From Paenibacillus sp. Root444D2 (GTDB lineage: Bacteria; Bacillota; Bacilli; Paenibacillales; NBRC-103111): a DNA stretch of 64,000 bases. Where the stretch lies: NCBI RefSeq assembly GCF_001426375.1, contig NZ_LMEO01000045.1:1020609-1084608 (forward strand). Direction: 5' to 3'. The stretch's first letter is position 1; every line of letters begins with the position of its first letter. Under the pieces are notes generated by a model. That model searched no databases. It saw only the letters and a program-made list of their open reading frames with translations, and had not been told where the DNA came from. The translations under genes and the position numbers were made by a program. Shown one piece after another: positions 49,093 to 58,422 of the stretch.

Positions 49093-49463
49093 ACGGACAG
49101 ATATATAGCGCACCAAACGCACGTTCGTATATCTATGGTCCTTTTTTCATAATTAAATGCACTTAATCTCGGCAGCAAGTTGAAGCTTTGAAAAACGAAA
49201 CTAATCTTCTGATTACGAATCTCAGAAAGCTGAGAATCCTTAAGCACGTTTATTGCTTGACCATCCAGGTCATAGATACCTTTATCTGCAACATCTAAAC
49301 AACCGATGATGTTCATCAGCGTCGATTTGCCAGAACCCGACGGTCCCATAATCGCCACGAACTCGCCATGATCAATATCTAACGAAACATCATCTAACGC
49401 TTTAATGGTTTCCTCGCCCATCGTGTAATATTTACTGGCATTTTCGATATGAATTAAAGTCAT
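49047..49463 (-). pseudogene. ABC transporter ATPase (MacB/LolD type), truncated after the Q-loop
   Basis: From ATG 49463 (after GGAGGT) the frame is intact through IHIENASKYYTMGEETIKAL, Walker A GPSGSGKST, IIGCLDVADKGIYDLDGQ and Q-loop FVFQSFNLLPRLSA. Then it runs into foreign sequence ending at a stop inside the transposon-end repeats. Signature and Walker B are lost. The break is at the same codons (LLPRLSA) where the 2.8 kb relative still continues with FENMELPLIYRG. Confidence 0.82.
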
Positions 49464-49523
49464 AACCTTCACCTCCATTACTTGCACAATGTCCAAATAA
49501 ATGAAGTATCTGATTCACAACCC

Positions 49524-50045
49524 TTACCGTTTCGCCTTATAAAACTCATGATAAAGCTTCATCAGCGCCCGTTTCTCAATCCTCGACACATAGGAGCGAC
49601 TAATGCCCAGCTCCTTCGCAATCTCCCGCTGCGTCCGCTCTTCCCCGCCAAGCTCCAACCCAAACCGTCCGACGACAACTTCCTTCTCGCGATCATCCAA
49701 TATCTCCAGATTGCGATAGATTTTGCTCTTCTCTATCTTGAGCTGCACCTTATCCACGACGTCATCGGCTTCCGTGCCGAGAATGTCGATCAATGTAATC
49801 TCATTCCCCTCTTTGTCCGTTCCGATGGGATCATGCAAGGACACATCTTTACGCGTTTTCTTCAGCGAACGAAGATGCATCAATATCTCGTTCTCGATAC
49901 AGCGAGCGGCGAAAGTCGCGAGCTTTGTGCCCTTATTAGGCGAGAACGACTCGATCGCTTTGATCAATCCGATCGTCCCGATCGAGATCAAATCCTCGAG
50001 GTCTTCTCCTGTATTGTCGAATTTTTTGACATTGTGAACAAGAAC
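49524..50045 (-). pseudogene. sigK: 3' part of sigK (sporulation sigma factor K)
   Basis: Minus strand reads VKKFDNTGEDLEDLISIGTI, then GLIKAIESFSPNKGTKLATF and all of regions 3-4 (DVSLHDPIGTDKEGNEITLI, TQREIAKELGISRSYVSRIE) to the normal end KLYHEFYKAKR. The first 60 or so codons, including the pro-sequence and part of region 2, are missing. In front lies an SDR fragment. Splitting of sigK is natural in species with a skin element, but here no recombinase or partner half is visible, so a relic or a second, degenerate copy is more likely. Confidence 0.82.
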
Positions 50046-50059
50046 CGATGTAAAAGTTC

Positions 50060-50290
50060 AATGTCATTCCGGGCTACCTATGATTAGCATCTCCCCTAAA
50101 TAAGCGACCCAGGATAAATAATCCAAAAAACAAAGCAGCGAAGTAATCGCCTCTTCGACGTCGTCGAGTTGACCGACGCGACCAAGAGCCATAATTCCTG
50201 CGACGTGCTTGTTTATCTCAGATTATCGCGAAGTGCTCCATCGCTGAAATCAGTAGCGATGGCTCCTCGGGCAATGGCGTTGACAGGATC
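50060..50290 (-). pseudogene. C-terminal fragment of a short-chain dehydrogenase (SDR)
   Basis: Minus strand reads AIARGAIATDFSDGALRDN, then after a frame change NKHVAGIMALGRVGQLDDVE and EAITSLL. This is the end of a classical SDR (NAVAPGAIATDF…ALGRVGQPDDI…A…LLS). It lacks the N-terminal Rossmann motif and is frameshifted. The N-terminal SDR relic at 3.2-3.5 kb is from the same broad family. Confidence 0.7.
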
Positions 50291-50297
50291 ATAAACG

Positions 50298-50948
50298 TCA
50301 AAGGATGGCCAAATGGCTCTCCTGTACGACGGCTAACCACTGCCGTGCGATCAGTTCGTGGCCTGCCGCCGTCGGGTGCACCCCATCCCAGATCCAGTAT
50401 GACGCATCGGCTCTCTTGCAGGCATCGTCAAACACAGCTTGTAGCGGTACGAAGACCGCGCCAAATTCGTCAGCGAGCTTTCGGACGGCTTCCTGGTACC
50501 GAGGCATTCGTTCCTGCCAAGCTTCCCATTTTGTCGCAATGGGGGCGACCTGGAGAATGAACGGCTCGCATAAGACCAAGCCCACAGCCGGGAGAACTTC
50601 TCTCGTTTCCTCCAACAGAAGACGGTAAGCACGCTCGAATCGATCGGTCGCACCTCCGGGCTCGCCGTTTACGATCCGCCAAGCATCATTGACTCCGATC
50701 AAAATACTGATCAAATCGGGCTTTAGACTGAATGTATCCTCATTCCATCGTGCATACAAATCCGATACCCGGTTCCCGCTAATCCCCCGATTGAGAAACA
50801 GCGGCCGGTTTTCTGCCAGTTCATAACCGAGCTTGCCTGCAATGATATAAGCGTAACCATGCCCCAATATATGATTAAGATCATCATTGCGTCCTCTGGC
50901 TCCATCCGTTATCGAATCACCTTGAAACAATATTCTTCTGAACTTCAT
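50298..50948 (-). CDS. SGNH/GDSL-family esterase
   Basis: 216 residues. Catalytic Ser in FQGDSITDGARG (block I), Gly in NRGISGNRVSDLY (II), Asn in LIGVNDAW (III), and Asp/His in DGVHPTAAGHELIA (V). All four conserved blocks are present, so it should be active. No signal peptide, so intracellular. Relatives deacetylate sugars taken up from polysaccharides such as rhamnogalacturonan. Last gene of the polysaccharide locus. Confidence 0.87.
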   Translation of the reverse strand: MKFRRILFQGDSITDGARGRNDDLNHILGHGYAYIIAGKLGYELAENRPLFLNRGISGNRVSDLYARWNEDTFSLKPDLISILIGVNDAWRIVNGEPGGATDRFERAYRLLLEETREVLPAVGLVLCEPFILQVAPIATKWEAWQERMPRYQEAVRKLADEFGAVFVPLQAVFDDACKRADASYWIWDGVHPTAAGHELIARQWLAVVQESHLAIL

Positions 50949-51058
50949 CTTGTAACCTCCATTAACTTGGACTATTCGTCATGAAATCGGAATGTGGATA
51001 ACTTTATTATGGAATCGACCCTTATTTTGATCTGCATGGGCAAGTGATTGTTTAATGC

Positions 51059-52132
51059 TTAACGCACTTTCAATCGGTCATACACGTTATGATTAATCGT
51101 TACCTCGGCTTGTCGTGCCCACTCGCTTACCGTATCCTCGTACTTGCTGTCCAGATACTGCTCCCTCACATCATTCTTGACGGATTCGAAATCCTTGAAT
51201 CCACGATCTTCTCTCTCCAAGAGCTTGATTATATAATAAGCGCCGCCAAATTCGAAAATATCGCTCGTCTGTCCGCTGTCAAGCTTATCGGCTGTCTGTC
51301 TAATTGTTCCGTAAACTTGGTAATCCGCTCGTTTAAATGTCCCGTCAAATGTTTGCTCATCGGCATCGATACGGAAGGACGCTTCATTTTTCAATAGCGC
51401 GATCTCTTCGTTTAAGGTTTTGCCGCTTTTCAATTCACGCACGACTTGTTCCAGCCTTGACAATGCGGCTGTCTTTTTTCCTTCATCGATATTTCCTTTG
51501 CCGTCTGAGAAAAATAATCCCAGCTTTTGAAGCCGCACCGGTGCCGGATTCCTGAAAACGGTATTCTTGATTTGATCGTAGTAGTTTTGCAAGTCGCTAT
51601 CTGTAATCTGCCAACTCTTTTCAGCCAAAGCTTTTTTCAGTTGTATCGCCATATTGCTTAGTACATATCCATAATACATTTGTTCTGTATACTGAGTCGG
51701 CCCGTAAATGATTTGTCCTTTGGCTAAAGCTGCGTTGCGCCGTTCATTTTCCTGTTTTAGCCTGGATAGAAACGCATCGTAAGAAGTATCATCGAGAATA
51801 CCGTACTTCTTGGCCTCAATTTGCTGAACCTTCGCTTTGACAAGCTGATCCATGGCTTGCTGCTTCGCTTTATTCATAGGAACCTCGCCTCCGAATGAAT
51901 CACTCCAAAAGGAGGGGGAATCCCCCGCGCCATATTTCTGTTTAAAATAGTCATACACCGAAGCCCTTTGCTGATCAAGAAAGAAGGCAAACTCCTTCTG
52001 CGATATGGGTTCTTGGTCAATAAATGCAACAGGCTGTTCATGCCCTGGCTTAAGCGCGACTTTCGTTATCCCTGCCCCGGTAAACGCAACAACCAATAGG
52101 AGCAAAACGCCCCACAGCAGCCTCTTTTTCAT
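51059..52132 (-). CDS. SurA/PrsA-like membrane-anchored foldase
   Basis: About 357 residues. An N-terminal anchor (LLWGVLLLLVVAFTGAG) is followed by a SurA_N-type domain (VAFIDQEPISQKEFAFFLDQ) and helical AMDQLVKAKVQQIEAKKYGI. The peptidyl-prolyl isomerase-like part lies near the C-terminus (TSDIFEFGGAYYIIKLLERE). No lipobox, so it is anchored by its helix. ATG 52132 follows GGGGGAG. Directly downstream of the secreted beta-helix gene, so a likely job is to help that large exported protein fold. Confidence 0.8.
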   Translation of the reverse strand: MKKRLLWGVLLLLVVAFTGAGITKVALKPGHEQPVAFIDQEPISQKEFAFFLDQQRASVYDYFKQKYGAGDSPSFWSDSFGGEVPMNKAKQQAMDQLVKAKVQQIEAKKYGILDDTSYDAFLSRLKQENERRNAALAKGQIIYGPTQYTEQMYYGYVLSNMAIQLKKALAEKSWQITDSDLQNYYDQIKNTVFRNPAPVRLQKLGLFFSDGKGNIDEGKKTAALSRLEQVVRELKSGKTLNEEIALLKNEASFRIDADEQTFDGTFKRADYQVYGTIRQTADKLDSGQTSDIFEFGGAYYIIKLLEREDRGFKDFESVKNDVREQYLDSKYEDTVSEWARQAEVTINHNVYDRLKVR

Positions 52133-52156
52133 TATGTCTCCCCCATGTGCACAAAG

Positions 52157-52199
52157 TCTTATGGGGAATGACCCCAATTTCCGGACATTCCCCATAAGA
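52157..52199. terminator. Hairpin between beta-helix and foldase genes
   Basis: Perfect 14-bp inverted repeat TCTTATGGGGAATG / CATTCCCCATAAGA with a 15-base loop. The T-run is weak, so termination may be partial. Confidence 0.7.
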
Positions 52200-52212
52200 T
52201 CATTTCAGCCGG

Positions 52213-55020
52213 TTAGTTCTCGGTAATCACCACATCATCTGCATAAGCGGTGCCTGTTCCACTGCTTCTATAGAAGTAAATATTCGCGTTGGTGTTAGTT
52301 GCGCCAGTCGTGAACGTAACCGAACCCTGCGAATAGCTCGTGGTAGTAAAACTATAGAACGTTTCCGTGCCGCCATAGTTCTTGACGCCAATCGCTATAG
52401 TTTCGCCGGGGGTGATGACTTTCCCCCATCCGGTCATTGTGTACGTGGTGTTCGGTTTCACTAACACGTTCTGATTGACCCCTACATTGGACCCGACTAG
52501 TTTGACTGCATATAAGCCACTGTTAGCGTTGCCGTCGTTAACCACGCTTACGTTTGTGCCCGTCTTAGACCATGCGCATACATAGGCGCATGAGCCAAAA
52601 TTGCCGGCCTCGAATCCAGGATTCATTACACCTGCAAGGGGGGGATTTCCGGCTATGACGGTGATATCGTCGCCGTAAGTGTCCCCGGTCCCATTGGTTT
52701 TCGTTAAGTAGAACGTAGCTGTCGTGTTGGTCGTACCCGTTGTAAATTTCACTGTGCCCATAGTATATCCCGTGCTGGTTATCGTGCTGGAAGTATCCGC
52801 GCCACCATAGCTGTTGACGCCAATAGCAACGCTATCTCCACCTGTGGTCACCTTTGCCCAACCCCTGAGTGTGTAGAGCGTATTAGGTTTCAGCCCTGTA
52901 ATGGTTTGAGTGATGCTTGCCGTAGAACCGCTAAGTTTGGCGGCATAAGTGCCGCTGTGAGTATTTGTGTTCACGACAGTAGCCGAGGTGCCAGTCCATG
53001 ATCCGAGAGAACCGCCCTCGAAACCTGCGTTAATGGCGTAGTTGTTCGTCGCTCCGCCTGGAATCAGAACGAAATCGTCTCCATAGGTGGTGCTGGTTCC
53101 GGAAACTTTCCAGATATAAATGTTCGCGCTCGTATTGGAAGAACCCGTTGTGAAAGTTACGGATACTTTCGTATAGCCTGTGCCGCTGATGGGTTGATAG
53201 GTTTCGGTGCCGCCAAAATTTTTGACGCCGATCGCTACGATATCCCCTGCGGTCGACACCTTCGCCCATCCGGAGAATGTATACGTCGTATTCGGTTTCA
53301 AGCCGCTCACCGTCTGGTTCACGCCGGTAGACGAGCCTGTCAACTTAACCGCATAAGAACCTGTATGCGCGTTGCCGTCATTAACCACTGTTCCGCCGGT
53401 GCTCCATGCCCCTAAGCTTCCCGATTCAAAGCCCGGGTTGGATGCCAGATTCGCATTGGCGATACCCGCACCGTTATAGGCTCCGATGTTCGGCGCCGCC
53501 GTAGCGGATACCGTATTGCCCCAGTAATCCAGTCCGCCATTGCTTGCAATCACAGCCCCTGTACCAATCGCCGGCGAACCTGTCAGCAATTGATAACCAT
53601 CCACCGTATTTCTTCCGTCCCCTCCGCTTCCGGGGTTCACAAACATAGGATCGCCTGTCACTGCATGCGCATCCGTCGGCGCAGTAAAGCCGTAATACAA
53701 GTTCGAATCGTATACAAGGCCTGTTTTTTGTTCTAAGACCGATCCGGCCGCTCCAACGAAAATATTGTTGGAGACTGCAGCGTTATTGGTGAAATGAATG
53801 TTATTGAAGTCTAGGCCTTGGGTATTGTTGTTGGCAAATACCTGGTTCGGGCTGTAAAAGACGTTGTTGTATATCAACTGCCTATTACCATTTCCGCCTG
53901 CATTGATGAAGCGGCTGCTGCCCTGATTGATATTATAGCGAAGCACTTCGATAGTACTATTTGGTTGGTTGTCACATCTTGCGCAGTTGAGGAAAAATCC
54001 ACCCGCATTGTCATGACTGTAGTTATACTGATAGGTGCATGTCCCGGACATCGCCCAATCGCAATCCCAAGCTTCGGAATCCTGCGTCTTCAGAATGCGG
54101 GCAGTTTCGTTGTATTGATAAGTAGGACTTTTGGCAGCGGCTGACCACATTTGAGCGATGGATCCGGAACTGGCTGCTTGGAAACCGGTGTCGTATGCCG
54201 AGTTATACTGAATCAATGGCGAATCCGCGGCGCCGACAAAGATGGCATCCGCTTGGGCACTTTGGATATTGTTGTTTTGCACGATCAAACTTTTTATATA
54301 GTTGTTCGTCAAGCCTCCATTACCCGCTGTTGACGATATTCCCATGCAGGTTACATCGTGCACGTTATTGGAATCGACGAGTACATTTTCAAAATGTCCT
54401 GTACCGGACTGGCTTATACCCGGAACCCGGACCAGAATGCCGGCAGACGAATACCTGCCTGTTGCGGCTCCATTCGATATTCCTTTCACATTATGCACGT
54501 TATTATTTTTTATCGTAATGCCATAATACGTGTTATTATCGGTAACCTCCGCCAAAATCCCGCTTCTCTGCGCTTCCAGCGAAGCATCGTTGGTGACTTC
54601 CAGATTTTGCACGGTCCAGTAGCTGACATTTAGCAGATAGACAGCTGCTTCTGTGCTCCCGCCGCCGTTGATGATTGGAGGGACTCCTGTTCCATAGGAG
54701 TCGATTATAATTGGAGAAGTGCTCGTACCGGAACCTGTCGGCGTCAGATTTCCTGAGCATGCGGTGCCTTTTTTCAAATAAATGGCGTCTCCAGGACCAA
54801 ACCCTCCCGATTTATTGTTTGCGCTAACCAATGCATTCCATGGGCTAGCCATGGTGCCAGATCCGTTCACGGCTGCTGAACAATCGATGTAGTACCCTGT
54901 TCCGGCGGCATAAGCCGTCTGAGCGCCGCTTGGGATAAAGCCGACCGTCGGCGCAAACAATTGAAATGCGAGCAGCGCCAATGCGAAACAAACCGCGAGC
55001 CTTAACTTTAGCTTCAACAT
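52213..55020 (-). CDS. Secreted right-handed beta-helix protein with three C-terminal repeat domains
   Basis: 935 residues. Signal peptide of about 38 residues ending near AQTAYAAG. Residues about 40-520 form a parallel beta-helix (repeated YWTVQNLEVTND, NTYYGITIKNNNVHNVKGI, LIVQNNNIQSAQADAIFVGA), the fold of pectate lyases and related depolymerases. Then follow three copies of a roughly 130-residue domain starting NPGFESGSLGAWS, NAGFEGGSLGSWT and NPGFEAGNFGS, resembling CBM4/9-type carbohydrate-binding domains. Each contains an N-T-Y-T…GWAKV core. It is probably an extracellular polysaccharide lyase or glycanase feeding the ABC importer encoded upstream. Confidence 0.87.
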   Translation of the reverse strand: MLKLKLRLAVCFALALLAFQLFAPTVGFIPSGAQTAYAAGTGYYIDCSAAVNGSGTMASPWNALVSANNKSGGFGPGDAIYLKKGTACSGNLTPTGSGTSTSPIIIDSYGTGVPPIINGGGSTEAAVYLLNVSYWTVQNLEVTNDASLEAQRSGILAEVTDNNTYYGITIKNNNVHNVKGISNGAATGRYSSAGILVRVPGISQSGTGHFENVLVDSNNVHDVTCMGISSTAGNGGLTNNYIKSLIVQNNNIQSAQADAIFVGAADSPLIQYNSAYDTGFQAASSGSIAQMWSAAAKSPTYQYNETARILKTQDSEAWDCDWAMSGTCTYQYNYSHDNAGGFFLNCARCDNQPNSTIEVLRYNINQGSSRFINAGGNGNRQLIYNNVFYSPNQVFANNNTQGLDFNNIHFTNNAAVSNNIFVGAAGSVLEQKTGLVYDSNLYYGFTAPTDAHAVTGDPMFVNPGSGGDGRNTVDGYQLLTGSPAIGTGAVIASNGGLDYWGNTVSATAAPNIGAYNGAGIANANLASNPGFESGSLGAWSTGGTVVNDGNAHTGSYAVKLTGSSTGVNQTVSGLKPNTTYTFSGWAKVSTAGDIVAIGVKNFGGTETYQPISGTGYTKVSVTFTTGSSNTSANIYIWKVSGTSTTYGDDFVLIPGGATNNYAINAGFEGGSLGSWTGTSATVVNTNTHSGTYAAKLSGSTASITQTITGLKPNTLYTLRGWAKVTTGGDSVAIGVNSYGGADTSSTITSTGYTMGTVKFTTGTTNTTATFYLTKTNGTGDTYGDDITVIAGNPPLAGVMNPGFEAGNFGSCAYVCAWSKTGTNVSVVNDGNANSGLYAVKLVGSNVGVNQNVLVKPNTTYTMTGWGKVITPGETIAIGVKNYGGTETFYSFTTTSYSQGSVTFTTGATNTNANIYFYRSSGTGTAYADDVVITEN

Positions 55021-55163
55021 CCTTCATCTTCCTCCTTGTTGTCATTACGTTAATACCAAGTGCAACTGCCCATTCTAGATTCTTCCGACGTCCCCAAGAT
55101 TGCGATGCAACTTACCGCGCATAATCGGAATGGCTTTTCACCTCCCTTCAGGGTCGAAATGCT

Positions 55164-55982
55164 TCAGCCCTTGATGGCTCCGCTTGTCAGCCCCGAGATC
55201 ACGTAGCGCTGCAAGAAGATGTACATGATCAGAACGGGAAGCGAAACAAAGACCAGATCTGCGAATACATAGTTCCAGTTCGCCGAGTGCGTCCCGAAGA
55301 AGAGGAATGTAGTCATCACAAGGTTGTATTTAGCCTGCGAATTTAGAAAATAAACGGATGTACTGAAGTCGTTCCAAATAGCCAAAAACTGAATCACAAT
55401 ATTGGTCGCGGTAATAGGCATTAACAGCGGCAAGATAATCCGAAAAAAGAGCGCATAAGGCCCGCAGCCGTCCAACAGCGCGGACTCGTCGATTTCCCTC
55501 GGAATCGTTTTATAATAACCGGAATATAGAAAAACGCCAGTCGGAAGGCCGATCGCAATACTGACTAGAATCATCCCTTCCAAACCACCGGTTAAGTGCA
55601 AATTTTTCGCTAAGATATAGGTAGGGACCATGAATACGGGAATGACTAAGCCTAACATTAAGACGAGGTTCACCAATTCTGTAAACATGTTCTTTCTGCG
55701 CTGGATGACATAACCGGCCATCGCTGATAACAACACCAGCCCTGACACTGCTGCGAACGTAATCACGACACTATTTTTCAACGCCTGCAGGATCCGTGCT
55801 TCATGATAGACGGTAACGTAGTTTTCAATATGCCAAAGTTTCGGAAGGGATAACGACATTTCCGCTGCGCCTGCCGCATCCTTGAGCGAATTCAAAACCA
55901 TCATATAGATGGGGATGATAATCAACAAACTCAGCAACACTGCTACAACCTCGACAACAAGATGGGGTAACGTTCGTTTCAT
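55164..55982 (-). CDS. Carbohydrate ABC permease (MalG/AraQ type)
   Basis: 272 residues, six helices. The EAA loop reads YKTIPREIDESALLDGCGPY then FFRIILPLLMPITATN. The C-terminus QRYVISGLTSGAIKG is typical for the group. Its start shares one base with the stop of the preceding permease gene, so the two are coupled. Part of the oligosaccharide importer. Confidence 0.9.
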   Translation of the reverse strand: MKRTLPHLVVEVVAVLLSLLIIIPIYMMVLNSLKDAAGAAEMSLSLPKLWHIENYVTVYHEARILQALKNSVVITFAAVSGLVLLSAMAGYVIQRRKNMFTELVNLVLMLGLVIPVFMVPTYILAKNLHLTGGLEGMILVSIAIGLPTGVFLYSGYYKTIPREIDESALLDGCGPYALFFRIILPLLMPITATNIVIQFLAIWNDFSTSVYFLNSQAKYNLVMTTFLFFGTHSANWNYVFADLVFVSLPVLIMYIFLQRYVISGLTSGAIKG

Positions 55983-56854
55983 TACATTTCCACCTCTCTT
56001 TTCCGCAAAGCATAATAGGTAGAGATGGAGACCAACGCTACCAGTAAAGCCAAAACAACACCGCCAGCGCTGGATTCCCCTAGGCGCCCTGATCCATAAG
56101 CTTTGTATATCCAGGTATTGATCACTTCGGTGGCCGTACCCGGTCCCCCGTTGGTTGTTACGACAATCATGTCGAAAACTTTTAAACCGCCAATGAGATT
56201 TAAGACGAGCACATTATTGATCGCCGGCATCAGAAGCGGCAAGGTGATATGCCAAAACTTCTGAAAAGCAGATGCACCAGCGACCTCCGCCGCTTCATAG
56301 AAGTCCTTGGAAATCGTCTGCATGCCTGCCAGCAGGATCACCATATTAAATCCAGTCCATTTCCAAATTTCTACGAAGGAAGCCCCGAATAGTGCTATAT
56401 TCTTGTCATGCAGCCAATCCAGTGCCAGACTTTGAAGACCGAGACCATTCAGCAATTTGTTGACTATTCCTGCCTCAGGATGAAGAAGCGCAACAAAAAT
56501 CAAACCTACAGCAATATTGCTAAGAATGACCGGAGAAAAAATGACCGTCTGTAAATAATTCTTAGTCTTTAATTTTTGGTTAAGGAATACCGCTGCCATA
56601 ATACCAAGACCAACCTTGAATAGCGTAGTAACTCCAGTAAAGACCAACGTATTCTTCACTACCTTGCTCAAATCTGGATCTTGGAAGAACGATTTAAAAT
56701 TATCGAATCCCACCCAATGTGCCGTAAAGCCGTCCCAATTCGTGAAGGAATAGTAAAACCCTTGACAGGTGGGAACGATAAACATTACCAAAAAAATGAG
56801 GCATCCGGGAAGCAGCATAATATATGGATAATTTCGTAACAACGTTTTGCTCAT
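55982..56854 (-). CDS. Carbohydrate ABC permease (MalF/UgpA type)
   Basis: About 290 residues with six helices. NYPYIMLLPGCLIFLVMFIV starts helix 1. The EAA loop reads SKDFYEAAEVAGASAFQKFW then HITLPLLMPAI. ATG 56854 is preferred, with GGAGA 6 bases upstream. Lies after a terminator hairpin behind the binding-protein gene, so is likely made at a lower level than that protein. Confidence 0.9.
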   Translation of the reverse strand: MSKTLLRNYPYIMLLPGCLIFLVMFIVPTCQGFYYSFTNWDGFTAHWVGFDNFKSFFQDPDLSKVVKNTLVFTGVTTLFKVGLGIMAAVFLNQKLKTKNYLQTVIFSPVILSNIAVGLIFVALLHPEAGIVNKLLNGLGLQSLALDWLHDKNIALFGASFVEIWKWTGFNMVILLAGMQTISKDFYEAAEVAGASAFQKFWHITLPLLMPAINNVLVLNLIGGLKVFDMIVVTTNGGPGTATEVINTWIYKAYGSGRLGESSAGGVVLALLVALVSISTYYALRKREVEM

Positions 56855-56875
56855 GATTCTCTCCACTCTCTTTCT

Positions 56876-56907
56876 ATAAAAAGGTCGATTCCTTTCGGAA
56901 CCGACCT
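56876..56907 (-). terminator. Hairpin between the sugar-binding and permease genes
   Basis: Minus strand AGGTCGGTTCC pairs with GGAATCGACCT around GAAA, followed by five T. Partial termination here would give excess binding protein over permease, a common arrangement. Confidence 0.8.
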
Positions 56908-56914
56908 CCCATCA

Positions 56915-58258
56915 TCATTGCTTCCAGTTTGGATCTGCTTTAGCCTTGGCGTCCTTGGCAGTCGCCGCGTCCATAGCTGGAAGGATTTGGTCAATCGTTT
57001 TGCCGCCGGTAAAGTAGTCCAGAATGGAATTATTTGTATCGCTCGAATCATATTTGGTCAGGTTGCCCCAGAAGGTGTCCGTGTTGCCTTGGTCTACATA
57101 AGCCTTGAGATCGCTTTGTGCAGGAAGCAGCGCGGAGGTAATCCCTTTTTGATACGGAATTCCACCTTGAGCGTCAAAGAACTTCTGCTGCGTGGACTGC
57201 GAAGTGAAGTAGTCGATGAACTTCTTCAACAATTCCTTATCCTTGAATTGATCCGTAACGGATAGGTTGAACGGGACAAAGAGGCTGAGCTTGTTGTTTC
57301 CGTCGAACGGCACACGGAACGCTCCGATATCGTTCGCTTTATCCGGGAACTTCTTCTTGATATCGTCCATAATCCACGTTGCGTTAATGGTCATCGCCGC
57401 CGTACCTTCAGCAATTGCCTTCTCGGAGCCGTCATAGGAGTCAGAAAGGTACGTTTTCTGAATATAACCTTTATCCAAGAGCTCTTTATGCTTTTGAATG
57501 GCATTCTTGAAACCGGAGAAATCAGTGTAATGCGCCTTGTTGGTATTGATTTTCGCAAAAATGTCATTCAGCGGTTGACTTTCCGTGAGCCAACCCTCAT
57601 GGTCAAAGACGTTGACCGTCCACGAGTCTTTACCAGGCAAGTAGATCGGCGTGATACCCGCCGCTTTAATCTTATCGCTGTCAGCCAGGAATTCCGCATA
57701 CGTTTTCGGGACGGCAAGGTTCAGCTTTTCGAACACTTTCTTATTGTAGAAGACACCGAGCAGGTTGATGCTGTCGAACGGAATCCCGTACACCTTGCCG
57801 CTGTCAGTATCCGTAAACTGGGGAGCTTTCATAATTGATTCCGGAATATTTTTCGTCCAATCGCCGCCTACTTCTTGGAAATGCCCAAGTCCACCGAGAT
57901 TGCCTTTAATCCAGTTAACCCCGTAGTTGGGAAGCAGCATCGGGAGCTCATTGGCCGCAGCGCGCGCCTTATAGAGTTCACTACCCTGTTGGCCGCCGGC
58001 GACCTTCTCGATATTCAGCTTGAATCCCAGTTTGTCGGCATTATCATTGATGTCCTTCTCGACGGCTTGGATGCCTGACTTATACCAATCCGTAAACATC
58101 AACATGGTAATTTCTTTCGGCGCCGCATTTCGTTTTGCCGCGTTTGTCCCGCTTGGACTTGCACTAGCTCCCGGACTGGACCCCCCTGTTCCGCAAGCAG
58201 TTAAAGAAATGCTGGCAAGAGAAACCGCCATAACAACGCTTAGTGCTCTCTTTTTCAT
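56915..58258 (-). CDS. Carbohydrate-binding lipoprotein of ABC importer
   Basis: About 447 residues. Signal peptide ending SLTAC with lipid-accepting Cys22, then a Gly/Ser/Ala linker. The SBP_bac_1 domain begins EITMLMFTDWYKSGIQAVEK and includes GKVYGIPFDSINLLGVFYNK and IAEGTAAMTINATWIMDDIK. Regulated probably by the kinase and regulator upstream. A second, broken copy lies immediately upstream (58.4-59.5 kb). ATG 58258 follows GAGG. Confidence 0.9.
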   Translation of the reverse strand: MKKRALSVVMAVSLASISLTACGTGGSSPGASASPSGTNAAKRNAAPKEITMLMFTDWYKSGIQAVEKDINDNADKLGFKLNIEKVAGGQQGSELYKARAAANELPMLLPNYGVNWIKGNLGGLGHFQEVGGDWTKNIPESIMKAPQFTDTDSGKVYGIPFDSINLLGVFYNKKVFEKLNLAVPKTYAEFLADSDKIKAAGITPIYLPGKDSWTVNVFDHEGWLTESQPLNDIFAKINTNKAHYTDFSGFKNAIQKHKELLDKGYIQKTYLSDSYDGSEKAIAEGTAAMTINATWIMDDIKKKFPDKANDIGAFRVPFDGNNKLSLFVPFNLSVTDQFKDKELLKKFIDYFTSQSTQQKFFDAQGGIPYQKGITSALLPAQSDLKAYVDQGNTDTFWGNLTKYDSSDTNNSILDYFTGGKTIDQILPAMDAATAKDAKAKADPNWKQ

Positions 58259-58390
58259 TCTGTGACCTCCTCGTAATAAATAAGTTGTTTGCTTTACATT
58301 CTGAGTATAAGCCAATTCATGTCCGCAAATATTTCAAGATTCTCCGAATTACTATAAAAATATACGATCCAAGCTTTGTTCTACTAAATA

Positions 58391-58416
58391 ATAAAAGAGA
58401 GGGCTTTCGCCCCCTC
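58391..58416 (-). terminator. Terminator after the broken sugar-binding gene
   Basis: Minus strand GAGGGGGC, GAAA loop, GCCCTCTC followed by TTTTATTATTT. It separates the broken and intact copies of the binding-protein gene, so the intact copy probably has its own promoter. Confidence 0.8.
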
Positions 58417-58422
58417 GTTTCC

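Noticed and set aside
49524..50290. A skin-element attachment site splitting sigK
   Set aside because: No recombinase or opposite half is seen, and the adjoining DNA is an SDR fragment. Kept only as a possibility in the sigK finding.
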